From contig SGPM01000008.1 of the NCBI GenBank assembly GCA_004802725.1, forward strand, positions 124,001-188,000: DNA of 64,000 bases. Reading direction: 5' to 3'. The first letter of the stretch is position 1. The number at the start of each line of letters is the position of its first letter. Of this stretch, positions 1 through 11,926 are shown in pieces. The notes under the pieces are model-generated. The model ran no database searches. It was not told the origin of the DNA and worked only from the letters and a program-made list of their open reading frames with translations. The position numbers and the translations under genes are program-made. This DNA is from Antrodiella citrinella. Taxonomy: Eukaryota; Basidiomycota; Agaricomycetes; Polyporales; Steccherinaceae.

Positions 1-361
1 ATCATGGTACTGGACCGTATCCCAAGGAAGCTGCATAACATCGCACGTCAGACATGTTACGCCAATGTTAAGGGTGACACTTACATGTCCGAACAGCATC
101 TCGTAGAAGATCGTGCCCATGGCGAAAATGTCGACCGGATAGGAGTAGAGAGAGCTAGTGTGCGTCTCGGGTGCCATGTAGGCCCGCGTACCACAATAAG
201 TGTTGGTGATCTGGTTCACGTCGCCGTAGCCCTCGCAGTTCATTCGAAGAAGGTCGTAGGCGGCCTTCTCCGCTTCGCAGGAGTAGGTCTTGAATGCTCG
301 AGCGAGGCCGAGGTCAGCGAGGACCAAATGTCCCTCTCCGTCGATCAGGATGTTCTCGGGT

Positions 362-393
<32 letters not shown>

Positions 394-1977
394 AAGAGCC
401 ACGAGGCCCTGGAGCTGAGGAGAGTGTCAGTGCAACTCGAGGACCAACCGGAGTGAATACGAACGATTTCTGCACCATAAACGCGAGCTCTTTCCTGAGA
501 GAAGCGGCCGTACCGGACCAACTCGCTGCGCAAGTCTCCTCCCGCGTAGAGTGGCTGAAGATGACACCGTTAGTTGAAAGTGGGCACTGGTACTCAGATT
601 GAAACTCACCATGATGAAATAGAAATTGTCGGTATCACAGAACGACCCGAGCAACTGCACAACACCTGGAGCGCCTTCGCAACGGCGGAAGGTGAGCTGT
701 TCGGCCACGGCCATGTTGACGTAGTACTCCTCTCTCTCCCGTTGCTGCGCCGCGGTCATCCCCGCCCTCCAAAGAGGCTTGCGCATGACTTTCATCGCGC
801 ACAAGGCACCAGTCTCTCTGTACTGCACCATGTGTACAGTACCAAAAGTGCCGGACCCAAGCTTCTTGACTGACTGGAAGTCCCGTAAGGCGATGATTGC
901 AAGAGGGACGGGTGGTGGAATAGCGAAGCACTGCGGCTCAGAGCGGTAGACCACACGGGTAGCATTGGCGCGTCGGGCGGTGAAGACTTCATCTCCACCG
1001 CGGAGAAGGGCAACGGCGTCGGCGCCGGGCGCGATGATAGGGAGGAGATACTCCGCACAAGACTCTGGAGTGTCGCTCACGTAGACAGGATCCGGTGTGA
1101 CCTCGTCAAAATCGCAGTCAGTCGAGGTGCCATGGAAATACTCTGCAGTGGAGGGCAAGTAGGGCGGGATACTGTGAATGCTATCGGATGCGACGATGTT
1201 GACTAATGTCCTGGACATGTCGGGTGTGCCCCCGAGAACATAGGGCGGCAGTGGAGAGAGTCGAGCAGTTGGAACTTCGGTTTGTGTATCAGAAAGTATA
1301 CCGTGCGGCTGAATGGGAGCAGCGACCCCCAAGTCGATGGATACAAGGACATCAGACCCTTCACCTGCGAGCTCGTCTTGTCCGAATGAGACGGCAATAT
1401 GGATGGCGTGCTCGGGTGGAGGCAGAGGAATGCGCTCGAGAGACTGGCTGGTGACTGTCAGACTTGAAGTGATGGCCTTGGTAACTGTCGCGGTGTCGCC
1501 ATGCTCGATCCCAAGGATAGTGGTTAAGTCCTTGATAGTGATCGTTCCAGTGCGCAACTAACACCAGAGAGTAAGACGGAGAAGTCCTTCCACCCGAATG
1601 ATGAAACTCACCGTTTGATCCATCCAGTCTGCCAACACACCCTGGCCCGGAGGAGGACGGATGTTGAGGAATCCCGGATCGTGGAAGGCCTCATCCATCG
1701 CTTCAAAAATCTGCTCCTCAGCCTTCAGGACTTCGGTGTGGGACTGAAATACTGCGTTAGCCAACGGTCATAGATAATAATTGCGTACATACAGTGATCA
1801 GGGAGAGTCGCTGGGGAGGAGAGAAAGATGCTGGCAAGGACGTGGGTCTTCTGGTCGGCTGCTCAGAATGACGGTCAGCCCGCCACTTCAAGAAAAGCTG
1901 AAGGGTCTACTTACTTCGATGTGTATAATATTGCTGGATTTAGGTTTGAAGATACGGAGTTTGAAAGAAAAAGCCAT
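1..1977 (-). CDS. Ser/Thr protein kinase, copy 1 (3' end cut off by window edge)
   Basis: Spliced minus-strand gene starting at the ATG at 1977; exons 1977-1915, 1861-1793, 1743-1612, 1557-610, 554-465, 414-85 and 30-1 (incomplete). The N-terminal half has no domain I recognise. The kinase domain shows the glycine loop [11 protein letters not shown], the lysine in ALCAMKVM, the catalytic loop [11 protein letters not shown] in place of DFG, and GTRAYMAPE. It is closely related, exon for exon, to the intact kinase at 30317-33585 on the other strand. Exon 2 begins a little later than in that copy because the equivalent acceptor CAG has become CAT. The donor after exon 5 (GTTCGT) is weak. The role is unknown; AGC-like kinase is my best placement. 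The rest of the gene lies outside the window. Confidence 0.85.
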
Positions 1978-2200
1978 CTTGAGGAGGGCTTGGACGATGC
2001 GATGCGAAGTGCGGCGAAAGAGCTAGTTCGGAGCAAAAAGACGACTGAGGAGCAGACCTCTCCGTCCACGTCCTTTCTACAGCCATGTCAGCCTAGCAGG
2101 GCTGACCAGGGCGAGGTCAGCATCACCGCATGGCTTTCCTCGTCGCGCAGAATGGTCCTTGGAATTCTGCGAAATGCAGTCACGATTGAAATGCGCGTCG
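1..2200 (-). repeat. Left arm of an inverted segmental duplication (kinase gene plus upstream DNA)
   Basis: The kinase gene and about 220 bp upstream of its start match 30100-32260 in reverse orientation. In the non-coding part the match is easily seen at TCGTGACTGCATTT next to GCAGAATTCCAAG (near 2160-2190 here, near 30112-30140 in the partner). The match therefore extends beyond coding sequence, which points to duplication of a genomic segment rather than family resemblance alone. Confidence 0.8.
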
Positions 2201-2817
2201 ATCTGGCTGTCAGCAGCAGAAGTCGTGCATTTTTTGACCCTCTTCACGGGAGTAGGTACCATACAATCAGGTCAAACAAGAATCGAAGTGCCTATAGATG
2301 GTGAATACCACGTAGATACCATGTGTTCTGGCTTCTGCTCAGGATGAACACGGGCACCCACCGTGACAACAGACTGCCAAACCTGTTTTCCGTTTGCTTG
2401 TGTACTCGCAAGGCATGCTGAGTATAAGATTTACGTTGATACAAGAGGAGGGGGAAGAATGTCACCGTATGCTCAAGTTGAACGGTGGAACTCGACGACG
2501 AAGTTATTATCTGAGTGTGAAGAGAGCAAAAATAGCCTGCACAGTTGGGCGCCAAATCTGGCTTTTTGTTTTATGGTGAAGGGTGAACGAAGAGTTGATG
2601 ATATGTATGTATCAGAGATGCTTTGCGTAAGATACAAGTGACGTTCATGCTCAGCATGAGAGGAATTCTGGTACTACAGAAATAAGTGAAGATCGTAGGA
2701 TTTCGTCTAGATAGAAGCGCGAGCGAGAGAGGAATCCCGACGTATTTGGAGGGGAAACGCCTCATACCCGGAGCCCTAGGAAATGCAAGGTCTCGTAAAG
2801 CTACATAATGAAACAAT
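2201..2817. other. Intergenic, no gene seen
   Basis: Short open frames only, none with recognisable domains or good splice sites. It separates the duplicated kinase arm from the 3' end of receptor 1. Confidence 0.4.
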
Positions 2818-4403
2818 TTAGAGCGAAAATGATTGTGGATGTGGGACAGGCGAGGAATGAGAGATGACAGCCTGGGGCAGTGGCGTTGGGGGTGCCAAGT
2901 AAAAGACTGAGAGCGGTGAAGGAGGTGAGCTTGCAGGGTATTCGTCTGAGACAATAATGCGATGAGGCTCTGCTGAAGGTGTGGTCTCATCGTGAGTCTC
3001 GGTGGCCGAACAACTGAAAGATGAGGTTGGAGATGGAGGGTAGAATACGGCTTTCTCCAGGTCGACGTGAACCACGGCTCGAGGCATGTAGGGAGGAAGA
3101 GTATCAGGGCTCGAGGAAGATTTGAATCCATAGCCGGACCTGCGAGAACATATCGTTACTTTGACGACCAAAGGGTTAAAGCGAAAGGTGCTCACGAGAG
3201 TGCGGTTGTGAAGCCCAATTTCTTAGCCCGAGAGAGTGGTTTGAGGCCGAGCTTGGAGACAACATAAGCCAAAGCTGCCACATAATTCCTTCTTGCCTCA
3301 TCTGCAAACCCGAACAGACCGAAGAAGATGAGAGCTGAGAACGGGTAGATCCAACGACTCATTTCAGCGGAAACTGTGTAAGTCACGCTGCTCCTCCAGA
3401 TGACTGCCGGAATCTGTTCCACGAATGAGAAATTGTAATGCGCGTCGGACCAGGACACCCAAGGGGACAGTTGCAGGCCATGAGTATTGATGTAGATGCT
3501 GAATGCGCTCAGAGGCGTGTTCAAGAGCATCGTCAGGCACGATAGAAGCATCAATCTGAAGTAACGATTGACAGTCATGGAGCTTGCCGAAGAGACAAGC
3601 TCGCTGAACTGTACGCGACGGACCCAAAACGCACGAAGCGTTAGACCTAAGCATCAGCATCAGAATTAGATTGCATTGTATTTGGAAAACGTCAACGAAC
3701 GTACCTGCATAGACAAACGAAATCAAACTGAGGAGTACGGGCCACATAAAAACGAGGGGATAAGCGGGTAGCGTATTGTAAATGGCAGGTGTGCATCCTA
3801 TATCTTCCAGGATATTGAAACGATGACCCTGCACTATATAATCTAGAATGAAGAGAGTCAGGATCCTCATGACGATGGTAAAGCTTGCAAATAAAAAAAA
3901 CGTACGTAGAATCATCACCAGCATCGGAATACCGACGGATATGCATAGATCGATGATAGTAGCGCGTCGGCGCTGTAAATCACATTTGGCGATGAGGGGG
4001 AAGTAGATACATAAGAGGAGAACACTTACTTCTTCTCGTCCGATGCTGATGTTGCGTACTGAGGCAATAGAGTACAATCGTCTGTTAATGCAAAGTGCGG
4101 ATGCTGGGATGCCAACACCAGCCCCAATCAAGAATTTCGTGGCTAACATGGAAGATAAGAAGAAGACATATGAGAGCATCAAGATTACACACAGATATCG
4201 CACCACACAGGAGCTACGTCCTGAAGGTTGCCATGCCATATCAGAGAGTCAACGAACTCTATCAAGCATGCAAACGACGCCCATATCATATAGGCGCAAG
4301 TTCCAGCGTTCCAAGCTTGAAGATGCCATGGGAAGGGAACCAGCGACGCGACGAAGCCTACAAACGCGAAGATAGGAAAAAGTGGGTAGGTCGGATCAGA
4401 CAT
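2818..4403 (-). CDS. STE3-type pheromone receptor 1 (B mating-type)
   Basis: Seven-transmembrane fungal pheromone receptor of the STE3 family; it binds a farnesylated peptide pheromone and signals through a heterotrimeric G protein at the plasma membrane. Exons 4403-4193, 4142-4030, 3972-3906, 3842-3705, 3646-3196 and 3139-2818 sum to 1302 nt, giving 433 aa. Family hallmarks: the N-terminal segment ending APVWCDIS, the loop HYIVQGHRFNILEDIGC, TVNRYFRLM, and FADEARRNY after the last membrane helix. The C-terminal tail is Ser/Pro rich, as is usual for regulated receptor tails. Start chosen because MSDPTYP matches receptor 3 (MSDPSYP). Exon lengths 211, 113 and 67 are identical to receptor 3, so 1 and 3 form one subclass. 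HMG-type sites lie upstream at about 4520-4635. Confidence 0.95.
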
Positions 4404-4519
4404 TCGAGAGCGCGATATTGGGGGATATGTCGAAGGAGACTGACAACAGAGCCAGAGGGAGTAGAGACTGGCATGGCGAGGAAGGGTATAGACCTTTAAT
4501 GCGAGCTTGGTATAAGCGA

Positions 4520-4635
4520 CGACAATGGAGGACAATGGGTCTTTGTGGCAAGAGCCTTTGTGACAACCCTTTCGCGAATCCCTTTGTGACTAGACGCTGG
4601 TACCCGTGGGAATACTGTCAAAGTCCATTGTTCAA
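4520..4635. promoter_or_regulatory. Cluster of candidate HMG-box (pheromone response) sites upstream of receptor 1
   Basis: Two ACAATGG sites (about 4522 and 4532), three CTTTGTG sites (about 4540-4595) and CCATTGTTC at 4625 lie within 115 bp. In other fungi, Ste11/Prf1-type HMG proteins bind ACAAAG/ACAATG-like sites before mating genes. The same core recurs before most pheromone and receptor genes in this window. Function is inferred. Confidence 0.5.
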
Positions 4636-5494
4636 GGCGCGTGCTCAGTCGATGATGCGTAGGATTTTGACACAAGTCAAGGGAAGCGTCGTGCGTGCGT
4701 CGACGCAGTGTCACTTCGGAAAATATGGTCGTCGAGTTCCTCAGCACTGTCAATGCTCGCGACAAGTTTTCTTACCTTCGAACAAGTACCGGTTCAAGTT
4801 GGGTGTGCCGAGCTTTCAAGTTGAAGGTATTCGAAACAATCTTAACGGATGAAGAAAGGCGATTTGGCAAGGGGCTCAAGTCGGTAGAGGTGTATAGTGA
4901 GGGCAGGGCGACTCTTCTAGATAGATACTCGCCAACAGTCACCGCTAAATCTCAATGAACAAAACGTTCGATGGCACACGACGAAAGTTTCAGAGCGATG
5001 TCAATGGTGCAGCAGCGATGTATAATGTTATGGGTCGAAACGTTACAACGCAAGCGTAAGAGGATGGAAGGCGAATAACAATCAAAAAATACAGGATGGT
5101 GAAAAGATAGAAGGAGAAGGCAAGCTACAAGGGTACAACACTGAAAATAGCGCAATTGGTACGGATTTCGAGAGCGTATAACGGAGATAGCAATGAGACA
5201 TGCAAAGAAGCGACGTGGTGACGGAGGGTTAAGGAGTGTGGATCGGGATCTGCAACGACAAACAGAAATATAGGAACAGAGAGAACGAAGTCAGAAGTGT
5301 GAAGATGGGGTGTCAAAAGCGAGCACCGAATGACGTTATGGGTATAAGTGAGAGCATAAGTTACAGCCAAAGCCGTAGCAAGATACTGGCTGGGAAAAAT
5401 TGAATTTAGCGCGATCCAGGAGGGGAATGGTTTAGAAGGTACTCACGTAGCGGATGTTCGAGCGTACAAATACATTTGCTCTGTTTCAGCGAGA
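4636..5494. other. Intergenic between receptor 1 and pheromone 1
   Basis: No open frame here looks coding. The part next to 5495 probably holds the 3' untranslated region of pheromone 1. Confidence 0.35.
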
Positions 5495-5674
5495 TCATGC
5501 GATCACGCAGTAGGAGTGAGAGTCGTTGTTGCCAAGATGCTCTGAATCTACCACTTTCGTGGGCTCGAGAGATCTTTCGGCATGGCTCGTAGCAAGAGTG
5601 ATTTTCCCTTCGGGAGAGGATAGTAGACTGTCTCCGCAGAGCAGGGAATCGTCGAATGCTTGGAACTCGTCCAT
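5495..5674 (-). CDS. Pheromone precursor 1 (59 aa, CaaX = CVIA)
   Basis: Single-exon 59-residue precursor beginning MDEF and ending SHSYCVIA, the farnesylation box. In basidiomycetes such precursors are farnesylated at the Cys, trimmed of the last three residues, carboxymethylated and cut internally to give a peptide of roughly 10-14 residues. The likely cut lies before or after the E-H pair (EHLGNNDSHSYC), but this is inferred. TATA box TATAAA (reverse) at 5790-5795, 121 bp upstream; an ATTGTTC site lies further up at about 5830. The original open frame is longer upstream; this ATG is preferred because every other precursor here starts MD(E/T/S/P) at the same spacing from its TATA box. Confidence 0.93.
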   Translation of the reverse strand: MDEFQAFDDSLLCGDSLLSSPEGKITLATSHAERSLEPTKVVDSEHLGNNDSHSYCVIA

Positions 5675-5789
5675 TGCTATGATATGATTGTGTGAGGTTG
5701 AGAACGATGGTGAAGGATAAGTTCGAGTATGTGCGGGGGGCGTAGAAATCGAATCAGAGGTGAGTTTGTAAAGCCAAATCCGCAGGCTT

Positions 5790-5795
5790 TTTATA
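5790..5795 (-). promoter_or_regulatory. TATA box of pheromone 1
   Basis: TATAAA on the minus strand, 121 bp before the start codon; eight of the nine precursor genes have one at 97-132 bp and the ninth at about 200 bp. Confidence 0.6.
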
Positions 5796-5837
5796 CGCTC
5801 CAGGACGCACAATGGATTTTGAACAGGTGATTGTTCG

Positions 5838-7500
5838 CTGCTCGGCATTATATCGGCGGACCGCCGGATAGACGGCACCGCTAGTCGGACTTTCAAATAT
5901 CAGGCACCCTCCAAATGGGACAATAGCCCACGCTGCTGCTGAGCTCGAAACTTGCCGTTCCACCACCAATTTGCGACCTTTCTGCGACATATGGAGGTAC
6001 CGGTAAGCATTGTTACGCATTTCTTGATCCTGCACGAATCGGGGAGATGAGGAGAGCAACGTTTAACCTTAATCTTCTATCTCCGCTCGATGAGATTACT
6101 TAGTACCATGGTTCAGGTCCGACTCGGAACGGGTGTGCTCCTCGAGTCTCATGGCGGTTTGCGACTTACTCCCTCTTCTATTGCAACGTACGCTCATCTA
6201 TGGCGGTCTCCATGCGTACTTCGTGCCGACATAGCCTTATGCCGCGAGGTCTATAGGCCCGGGTAGTCATACCGAATCATGTATTCCGAGTCGTGCTTCC
6301 GAACCGGTTATCCACACGCGATGCGACCGTAACGCTCAGTATTCTGGCGATATCGTCTTCAAGTTGGGCCCATCGATGGGCTCGGATTATTTGATAGACG
6401 GCGGACTACGGCGAACCGCTCCTTCCGCACGTCGCGAAGTCTCCTGCGATTTTGATACCAATTGTACTACTACCTGCGACGAATTACCTGTGGATTTGAA
6501 CTATCCAAGGAGCTGGGCGTACGCCAATTTCCCTTCGCAGAAGTTGACACCTCCGCCCGTCAAACGTAAACCTCTCACTTGGGAGGCTCGTTACCACTTG
6601 CCTCGCCCTCCTCCTTGCTGACCTCAAGGCCTCCCTGGTAGGAAGTGCAACTCTTGGAAAGGCGGAAACGATACCACCTTCTTCCACTCGTCTTCCACTG
6701 TCTTCTGGACGGACCCTCTTCCCTCCCGATTCCGGCCTTCTGTACGTACATATTTTGATATAGAAAACACATGCGTTCTGGACTATCCATTTTTCCAGTA
6801 CATGCAGTTCTATTCTGGTGACGTCTGCTCCGGGGTCTTGGCTTGAGTCGACATCGAACGTGAAAGTGCCTGCCCGAAAGTTATTTGAGCCTTCTCTCGC
6901 ACATTTTGGAGTCAATTTACGCGACCAGCATGTAGTGCTCCTAAACTCCCCGATCTCATACCAAGTCTCGAACCTGACATAACTTAAATGCTATTCTCTA
7001 ATCAGGTCCAAAGCCTAGCGTAGTTCGTACAGTCTCGTATGGTCTCGATATTCGTTTGTCACCTGGAGATGCCTCAGTCGAATAGCTCGATGACAGCCGT
7101 GCAGAAAGGTACTGTTGGAATCACGATTGGATTTCGATGTATGTAAATGGGAGGAGAATACAGGGTATCGTACAAATATAAAGAGACATTTCAAAGAGGA
7201 AGGCAAGGCAAATAATACAGACTAAGGAGCGTGCGTTCGCTGCGGCAAGGCAGCATGGAGAATGAGATGAAGCGGAACGGGGGTGGGAGTCATAAGCGAC
7301 AAATCGCATGTGGTGTAATTGGGAACGGTAGAGGAGGGGGTAATCTGCCGGTGAGAACATGTGAGACATCAGATAGGAACAATGGATTATCATCACATAC
7401 GATGGAGAGAGGTTTCGCATTTCGGATGATCGCACGGCGACGAGGGGATAGACTACTGCACGAGGGTAAGTCAGACGGTGGGTAGGACGGCAGCGAGGAG
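5838..7500. other. Intergenic, no convincing gene
   Basis: Several open frames of 60-140 codons occur but none has a family motif, a CaaX end or sensible splice sites. Confidence 0.35.
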
Positions 7501-7528
7501 ACGAACTTACTATCAATGATATCTGAGA

Positions 7529-7660
7529 TCAAGCAACGACGCATTGCGCGACTTGTATGCCAGAGCCCTCGGTTTCGCCATTGACAGGCGGTCTAGTAGC
7601 GACTTCCGCGGACGGGGAGTTGTCGCTGGTGAGAGCGGGTACGGACTGTTGGGGATCCAT
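7529..7660 (-). CDS. Pheromone precursor 2 (43 aa, CaaX = CVVA)
   Basis: 43-residue open frame starting MDPQQS and ending GIQVAQCVVA. It is too short for most gene finders. The tail GxQVxQC is shared with precursors 3 and 4, so the three are one ligand subfamily. TATA box on the minus strand at 7779-7784, 119 bp upstream. A GTAAGT donor follows the stop codon by about 20 bases, suggesting an intron in the 3' untranslated region. The likely N-terminal maturation point is near the Glu residues (GETEGSG), inferred only. Confidence 0.9.
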   Translation of the reverse strand: MDPQQSVPALTSDNSPSAEVATRPPVNGETEGSGIQVAQCVVA

Positions 7661-8240
7661 AGATGATAATGAGGTAGATGGTTTCAGAGAGTGATTCTAT
7701 GGATGCACGGGGGGTTCGCAGAAGAATAGTAACAGCAACGCGGTGAGAGTAGGTGATCGAGAAATCAAGTGCCCCGGATTTATACAGTTGTAAAGCGCTA
7801 GTGAGACAGGAACGAGGGGGCCGAGGACTCCGACCAATTCCGGGCGCAATCATTAGCACATATTCGACCAAGTGCCTCTTTCAGGCGAGGAAGGGTTGCG
7901 GCTGTACGGGTCGCCGGAGAGAAAGCGAACTCGTATAATTCCACGGCACACGGTTGAATTTGTCCAAGCTTGATCTCTATTATAAGAGATGTTATCATGC
8001 GAACGCAAAACGTGGTAGTCATGAGACAGCACTCACCATTTCGCGCTTTCGCCACAGTTTTGTGTCCTTTCGACGCAAACTTGGTGAGCGTCCTAATCAA
8101 GAACCTAATTTCCAAACAGAGCAGTCCCTTCGGATTCTAACAAGCATAAGCTTCACCAAATAGCTGTAAATCTTGCAGGCCGAGCTCACGCTGCAGTGTA
8201 ATCGGGCATGAGCGCTTAATATGGCGGCACGCTCGGCACG

Positions 8241-8322
8241 ACAATGGGAGTCCTTTGTCCCAACGAACAATGGGTTTTCTCACAACCTCTGTACCGCGCA
8301 GATGCATGCAGGACAGTATAAA
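8241..8322 (+). promoter_or_regulatory. Promoter of pheromone 3: HMG-type sites and TATA box
   Basis: ACAATGGG at 8241, CCTTTGTCC at about 8252 and GAACAATGGG at 8265 precede TATAAA at 8317-8322, which is 117 bp before the ATG at 8434. This arrangement resembles the other pheromone promoters. Confidence 0.55.
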
Positions 8323-8433
8323 GAGTGCGCCAGTTCAGTGCGCATTCCCGCAATCTTTCGCTGAACTCCATTCCACCGAACGCCTTGAGCAACCTCTCGA
8401 ACCCACAACACTACCCATCTTTTCGAATTCACA

Positions 8434-8562
8434 ATGGACGAATTTCTCTCGTTGGACATGTTCACGTCCGAGACTCCCGACAACACACTACCCATCGACA
8501 CTCCCGTAGATTCCGAATATGCGAACTCGGGGACGCAAGTGTGCCAATGCACTATCGCGTAG
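8434..8562 (+). CDS. Pheromone precursor 3 (42 aa, CaaX = CTIA)
   Basis: 42-residue precursor, MDEFLSLD at the start and TQVCQCTIA at the end. The penultimate segment QVCQC carries an extra Cys two residues before the prenylated Cys, as in precursor 4 (QVCQCVIS). It is transcribed away from precursor 2. A likely cleavage site is the acidic D-S-E-Y region about 13 residues before the Cys. TATA box at 8317-8322 and HMG-type sites upstream. Confidence 0.92.
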   Translation: MDEFLSLDMFTSETPDNTLPIDTPVDSEYANSGTQVCQCTIA

Positions 8563-9516
8563 CAGCGACCTGTCAGTATGATACTTTCCCCAGCTTTGTC
8601 GCACCGTTTGCTTATTGCATTGCATTTCTATAGCCGTAACAAGCTATATCATACCCATTCATTCGTCATTTTTATATCCATGTATTGGACCTCTCCGCTT
8701 TTCAACCCGTAAGTCGTAGCCATCTATGTTCACTTCGTCTGTCAAGTTCCTCACACTTCACTTCGTACCTCAGTTGACCGCAATCTGCTGTGCAGGCGAA
8801 GATATTTATCCATATCTATGTCCTCCGTACATTCTATACTCCACCTTCCTTCCTTCTGCGTTCGTGTAACCCCTCTTTCATCTTTTCTCGTTCCGCTGCA
8901 CTACAGCTTGAATTCCGCGCCCATGTATTACTTTGTATCCCTAGTACTCGATTATACAACGTCACGCTTGGTACCGCCGCACCCTATCCTATGATGGTCC
9001 GACACAATGAGAACGTCTTTCACTGACTCCCATACTCTGCCCTCATGTCGCAATGTGACTTCTACTTGTAAGACTGTACATTATGGGGCCGTACGAGTAT
9101 TTTTCACCTCGGTGTACCACCACCGTCAATGGTCAATCGTTCCTTGTGCACCGTTGAGGAGCGTTCGTCGAATCCTCCCTCCAGACTTGAGATTGGCACG
9201 TCCTGGACATCTTGTCTACGCGATCTAGCGTGATTCTTGTCCAAGAATCCTGCTTTGCCGTGCTGTCGACACGAGATCGCACGTACTGGATACCTTGCCT
9301 ATCCAACGTCGTACGAGGGCTGATTTGAGGAGAAGACATGAATGCGAATGTGATAATATTACATTGATCTAGTATCAGGAATGATATAGCATGCAGGTAT
9401 GTGCACTGCGAAGTGAGGTATAAAGAGATACGGATACAGCGTGTCGTGAATCGTAGAGTGGAGATAGAAAATCGGAGATGAGAGACGTTGGAGAAGAATT
9501 GAGGGGCTCGAGCGTC
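8563..9516. other. Intergenic between pheromone 3 and receptor 2
   Basis: A possible 3'-UTR donor (GTCAGT) follows the stop of precursor 3 at about 8575. No other coding signal seen. Confidence 0.3.
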
Positions 9517-11098
9517 TCAGACCATCTCTGCACCATGTTTGTCGTTTTCGATAGTAACATGATGGCGTACGGAGTCGGTTTGGAGTGTAGGTTCCGGGAA
9601 ATGAGGGGTCGGGGGCGTGGAAGGCCTCGAAGCAGGAAACTCGTCTGAGACAGATATATGTCGAAGGATATCGACGGAGAAAGCAGATTCGGATGGGGAG
9701 GATATCGCTGAGAAGCGGCATGCTTGAAGAGGTTCGTTGTGCTCCACTCCCTTCTCAAGATTGAATTGGCTCTGAGACGCCGACATGGTCTTGGAGGAAG
9801 TAGGAGAATAGAATGTGCTGCCAGTAGAAGGCGTGTAGCAGGGAGGGGAATGGTCGTCGTCTGTAACAGAATGGAACTTCTGAACAAGGAACCGTTGAGG
9901 GGAACTGAAATAGTATCCATTAGCGAAAGTCGTCAATCGAGTGGCGGGGAAGCAGTACCTATTCTGAGATGAAAGCGAATCAAACGCTTTCGTCTTCGGG
10001 GTAGGAGACCTCCTGAGGAGGACGCGTTTGATCCAGTCAATAACGTGCTTGCAATCATTCTTGGTATCCTCGCCGAAGGCGAAAAAGATGAAGAAGATGT
10101 AGGCGGATACAGGCATAGCCCACCATATGATGAGCATCTGTTGAAGGTACTGAGGAGGGAGCTCAAAAAGACGGTAGGTGGCGATTCGACCAAAGTCCGA
10201 GTGAACGTCAGCCCAGTTGGTCCACGGCCGCAGGCCGGGAGCGATGTTGTCGTACATCGCGACAGCGTTGAGAGATGTGCCCCAGACAATCTCTGTGACT
10301 GCCATCGCCATCAAGCGAAGATAGCGGTTGGTATTCAACGACGAATTGGAGCTGCTGAGATGCGAGGCGAATGTGATGCGTTGTCTGAAGAAGTGATAGA
10401 GTGCCAGCGCTGAAAGCCCAAGGTGTAAATATCAAGGAAGAACATGCACGGCCAACACGATAGAGTACTCACATGAATAGATAAGGGTGAGAACGGACAA
10501 GAGCAAGGGAGGAAACCAAACGATGAAAACGGCCGGCACAGAGTAGTAAACGGCAGGTTGGCATCCAAGAGCCTCTACGATGTCAAACCGATGACCCTGG
10601 ACGACGTAGTCTGTGGGAACAGGTTAGATGCAGCACAAACAATGATTCAATGTTGGACGTACGCAATGCCATGAGAACGATTGGCACCCCCCAGCACACA
10701 AGCAGCTCGAATATCCTCCGCCGGCGATGGTCTTCATGTGTCAGGCGCACTGTCCTCCCCGACGCCACCATTTCCAAATGTTTGCAGATGCAGAGCGTAG
10801 CCGCAGGAATGGCAGAAGATGCACCGATCATGAGTTTGGTGACTGTATGAAATATTGAGAACGAGGATGTCGGATAAGACTGAGCGCACCACGTACCAAT
10901 ATCGCACCAAACGACGACGTGCGGTGCAGAGTTATCCGCCCACACCAGAGAGTCAATGAAGTAGATTAGATTCATGGCGAAGAGCCACACGACCAGGGAC
11001 ACGGTTGCAACATTTCGAGCGCGCCAGTGGGCAGGCAAGGGAACGAGAACAAGCACGGCGGCGATGAAAGAACCTGCTGGGAGCGCCGAAAGAAACAT
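9517..11098 (-). CDS. STE3-type pheromone receptor 2 (B mating-type)
   Basis: Exons 11098-10897, 10842-10663, 10610-10473, 10409-9959 and 9904-9517 sum to 1359 nt, 452 aa. STE3 features: VVWCDIVTKLMIGA, HYVVQGHRFDIVEALGC, NTNRYLRLMAMA, and FGEDTKNDC after helix 7, followed by a long Ser/Pro-rich cytoplasmic tail containing ISVSDEFPASRP, similar to IVSDEYPASSP in receptor 1. The second exon (180 nt) equals exons 2+3 of receptor 1 (113+67), so this receptor lacks that intron and belongs to a different subclass. The 451-nt fourth exon has exactly the same length as in receptor 1. The last intron (54 nt) is a multiple of three, so the frame is open even if it is retained. HMG-type sites lie upstream. 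Confidence 0.95.
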
Positions 11099-11199
11099 GA
11101 TAGCAGAGAGAGATGAGAGGCGGAATGGGTCGGTGACAGGGCGTTGACCCTCACCTTCATATTGCTATCCACAAGAGAGAAGGCGTTCGAAAGGGCATT

Positions 11200-11280
11200 G
11201 TGCATAGAACAAAGGGAGTCCGTCGTTCATTGTTGTTCAAAGCAGACAATGAACCCATGCAACAATGGCGTGCAGTGTAT
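11200..11280. promoter_or_regulatory. Candidate HMG-box sites upstream of receptor 2
   Basis: GAACAAAGGGA (about 11208), TCATTGTTGTTCAAAG (about 11228), ACAATGAAC (about 11247) and ACAATGG (about 11272) lie 110-180 bp before the receptor start. This is the same ACAAAG/ACAATG core seen at the other mating genes. Regulation inferred. Confidence 0.5.
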
Positions 11281-11926
11281 AGACGCCCAAAATATCTTCG
11301 GCGCCACTCCGGGCCTCCTGCGTGTTTCGCTCCCAATGTTACCACCTGTCAATCGAATGGTCGTGCTTGAAAACATACGGAACCGGATAGCAATATCTAT
11401 TCGAACGCTTCTTTCAAGTTGAATGTGGTTCTTTAACACAGAAATCGTCAAGAGACTCCAAGTCGCTCAGATCATGGCCGCGGCGTTATGCATACTACAC
11501 GGATAGATTCGGTATACAAGTGACAGAGACATGAGGACAGGTAAACGCGACGTGGTAATACAAATACAGACAGGATGACATCAAGAAAGACGAGGAAGGA
11601 GTGTGTGATTGCAGCAAGCAAAAGTGGGACGAACAATCTGAATATATGTGACGAATCGAACGAAAGAAGAAGGCATGACGACGTTCCTCGATACATAGCA
11701 AATAATTTTAGCTGAGTACGACAAGACGGAGCAGATTCTGCAAGTTGCTAGGAGTCAGTAAAGGAGGATATAGAGAACGGATGATCACTGACTTGGAGAG
11801 TAATATACACGCGGTTCGCAATATTGGTGCATTGTGATAGTATGAGTACAACGTCTGAGAATAGCAGATGTCAGAGAAAGCCCGCCTCGTAGAAATAAGA
11901 GAGACGCACTGGCGAGAAGATGGCCA
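11281..11926. other. Intergenic between receptor 2 and pheromone 4
   Basis: No gene seen. The stretch nearest 11926 is probably the 3' untranslated region of precursor 4. Confidence 0.3.

Noticed and set aside
6364..6621. 85-codon frame considered as a further pheromone or secreted peptide
   Set aside because: Ends PPPC without a CaaX box, no TATA box or HMG site at the usual distance, no signal peptide.
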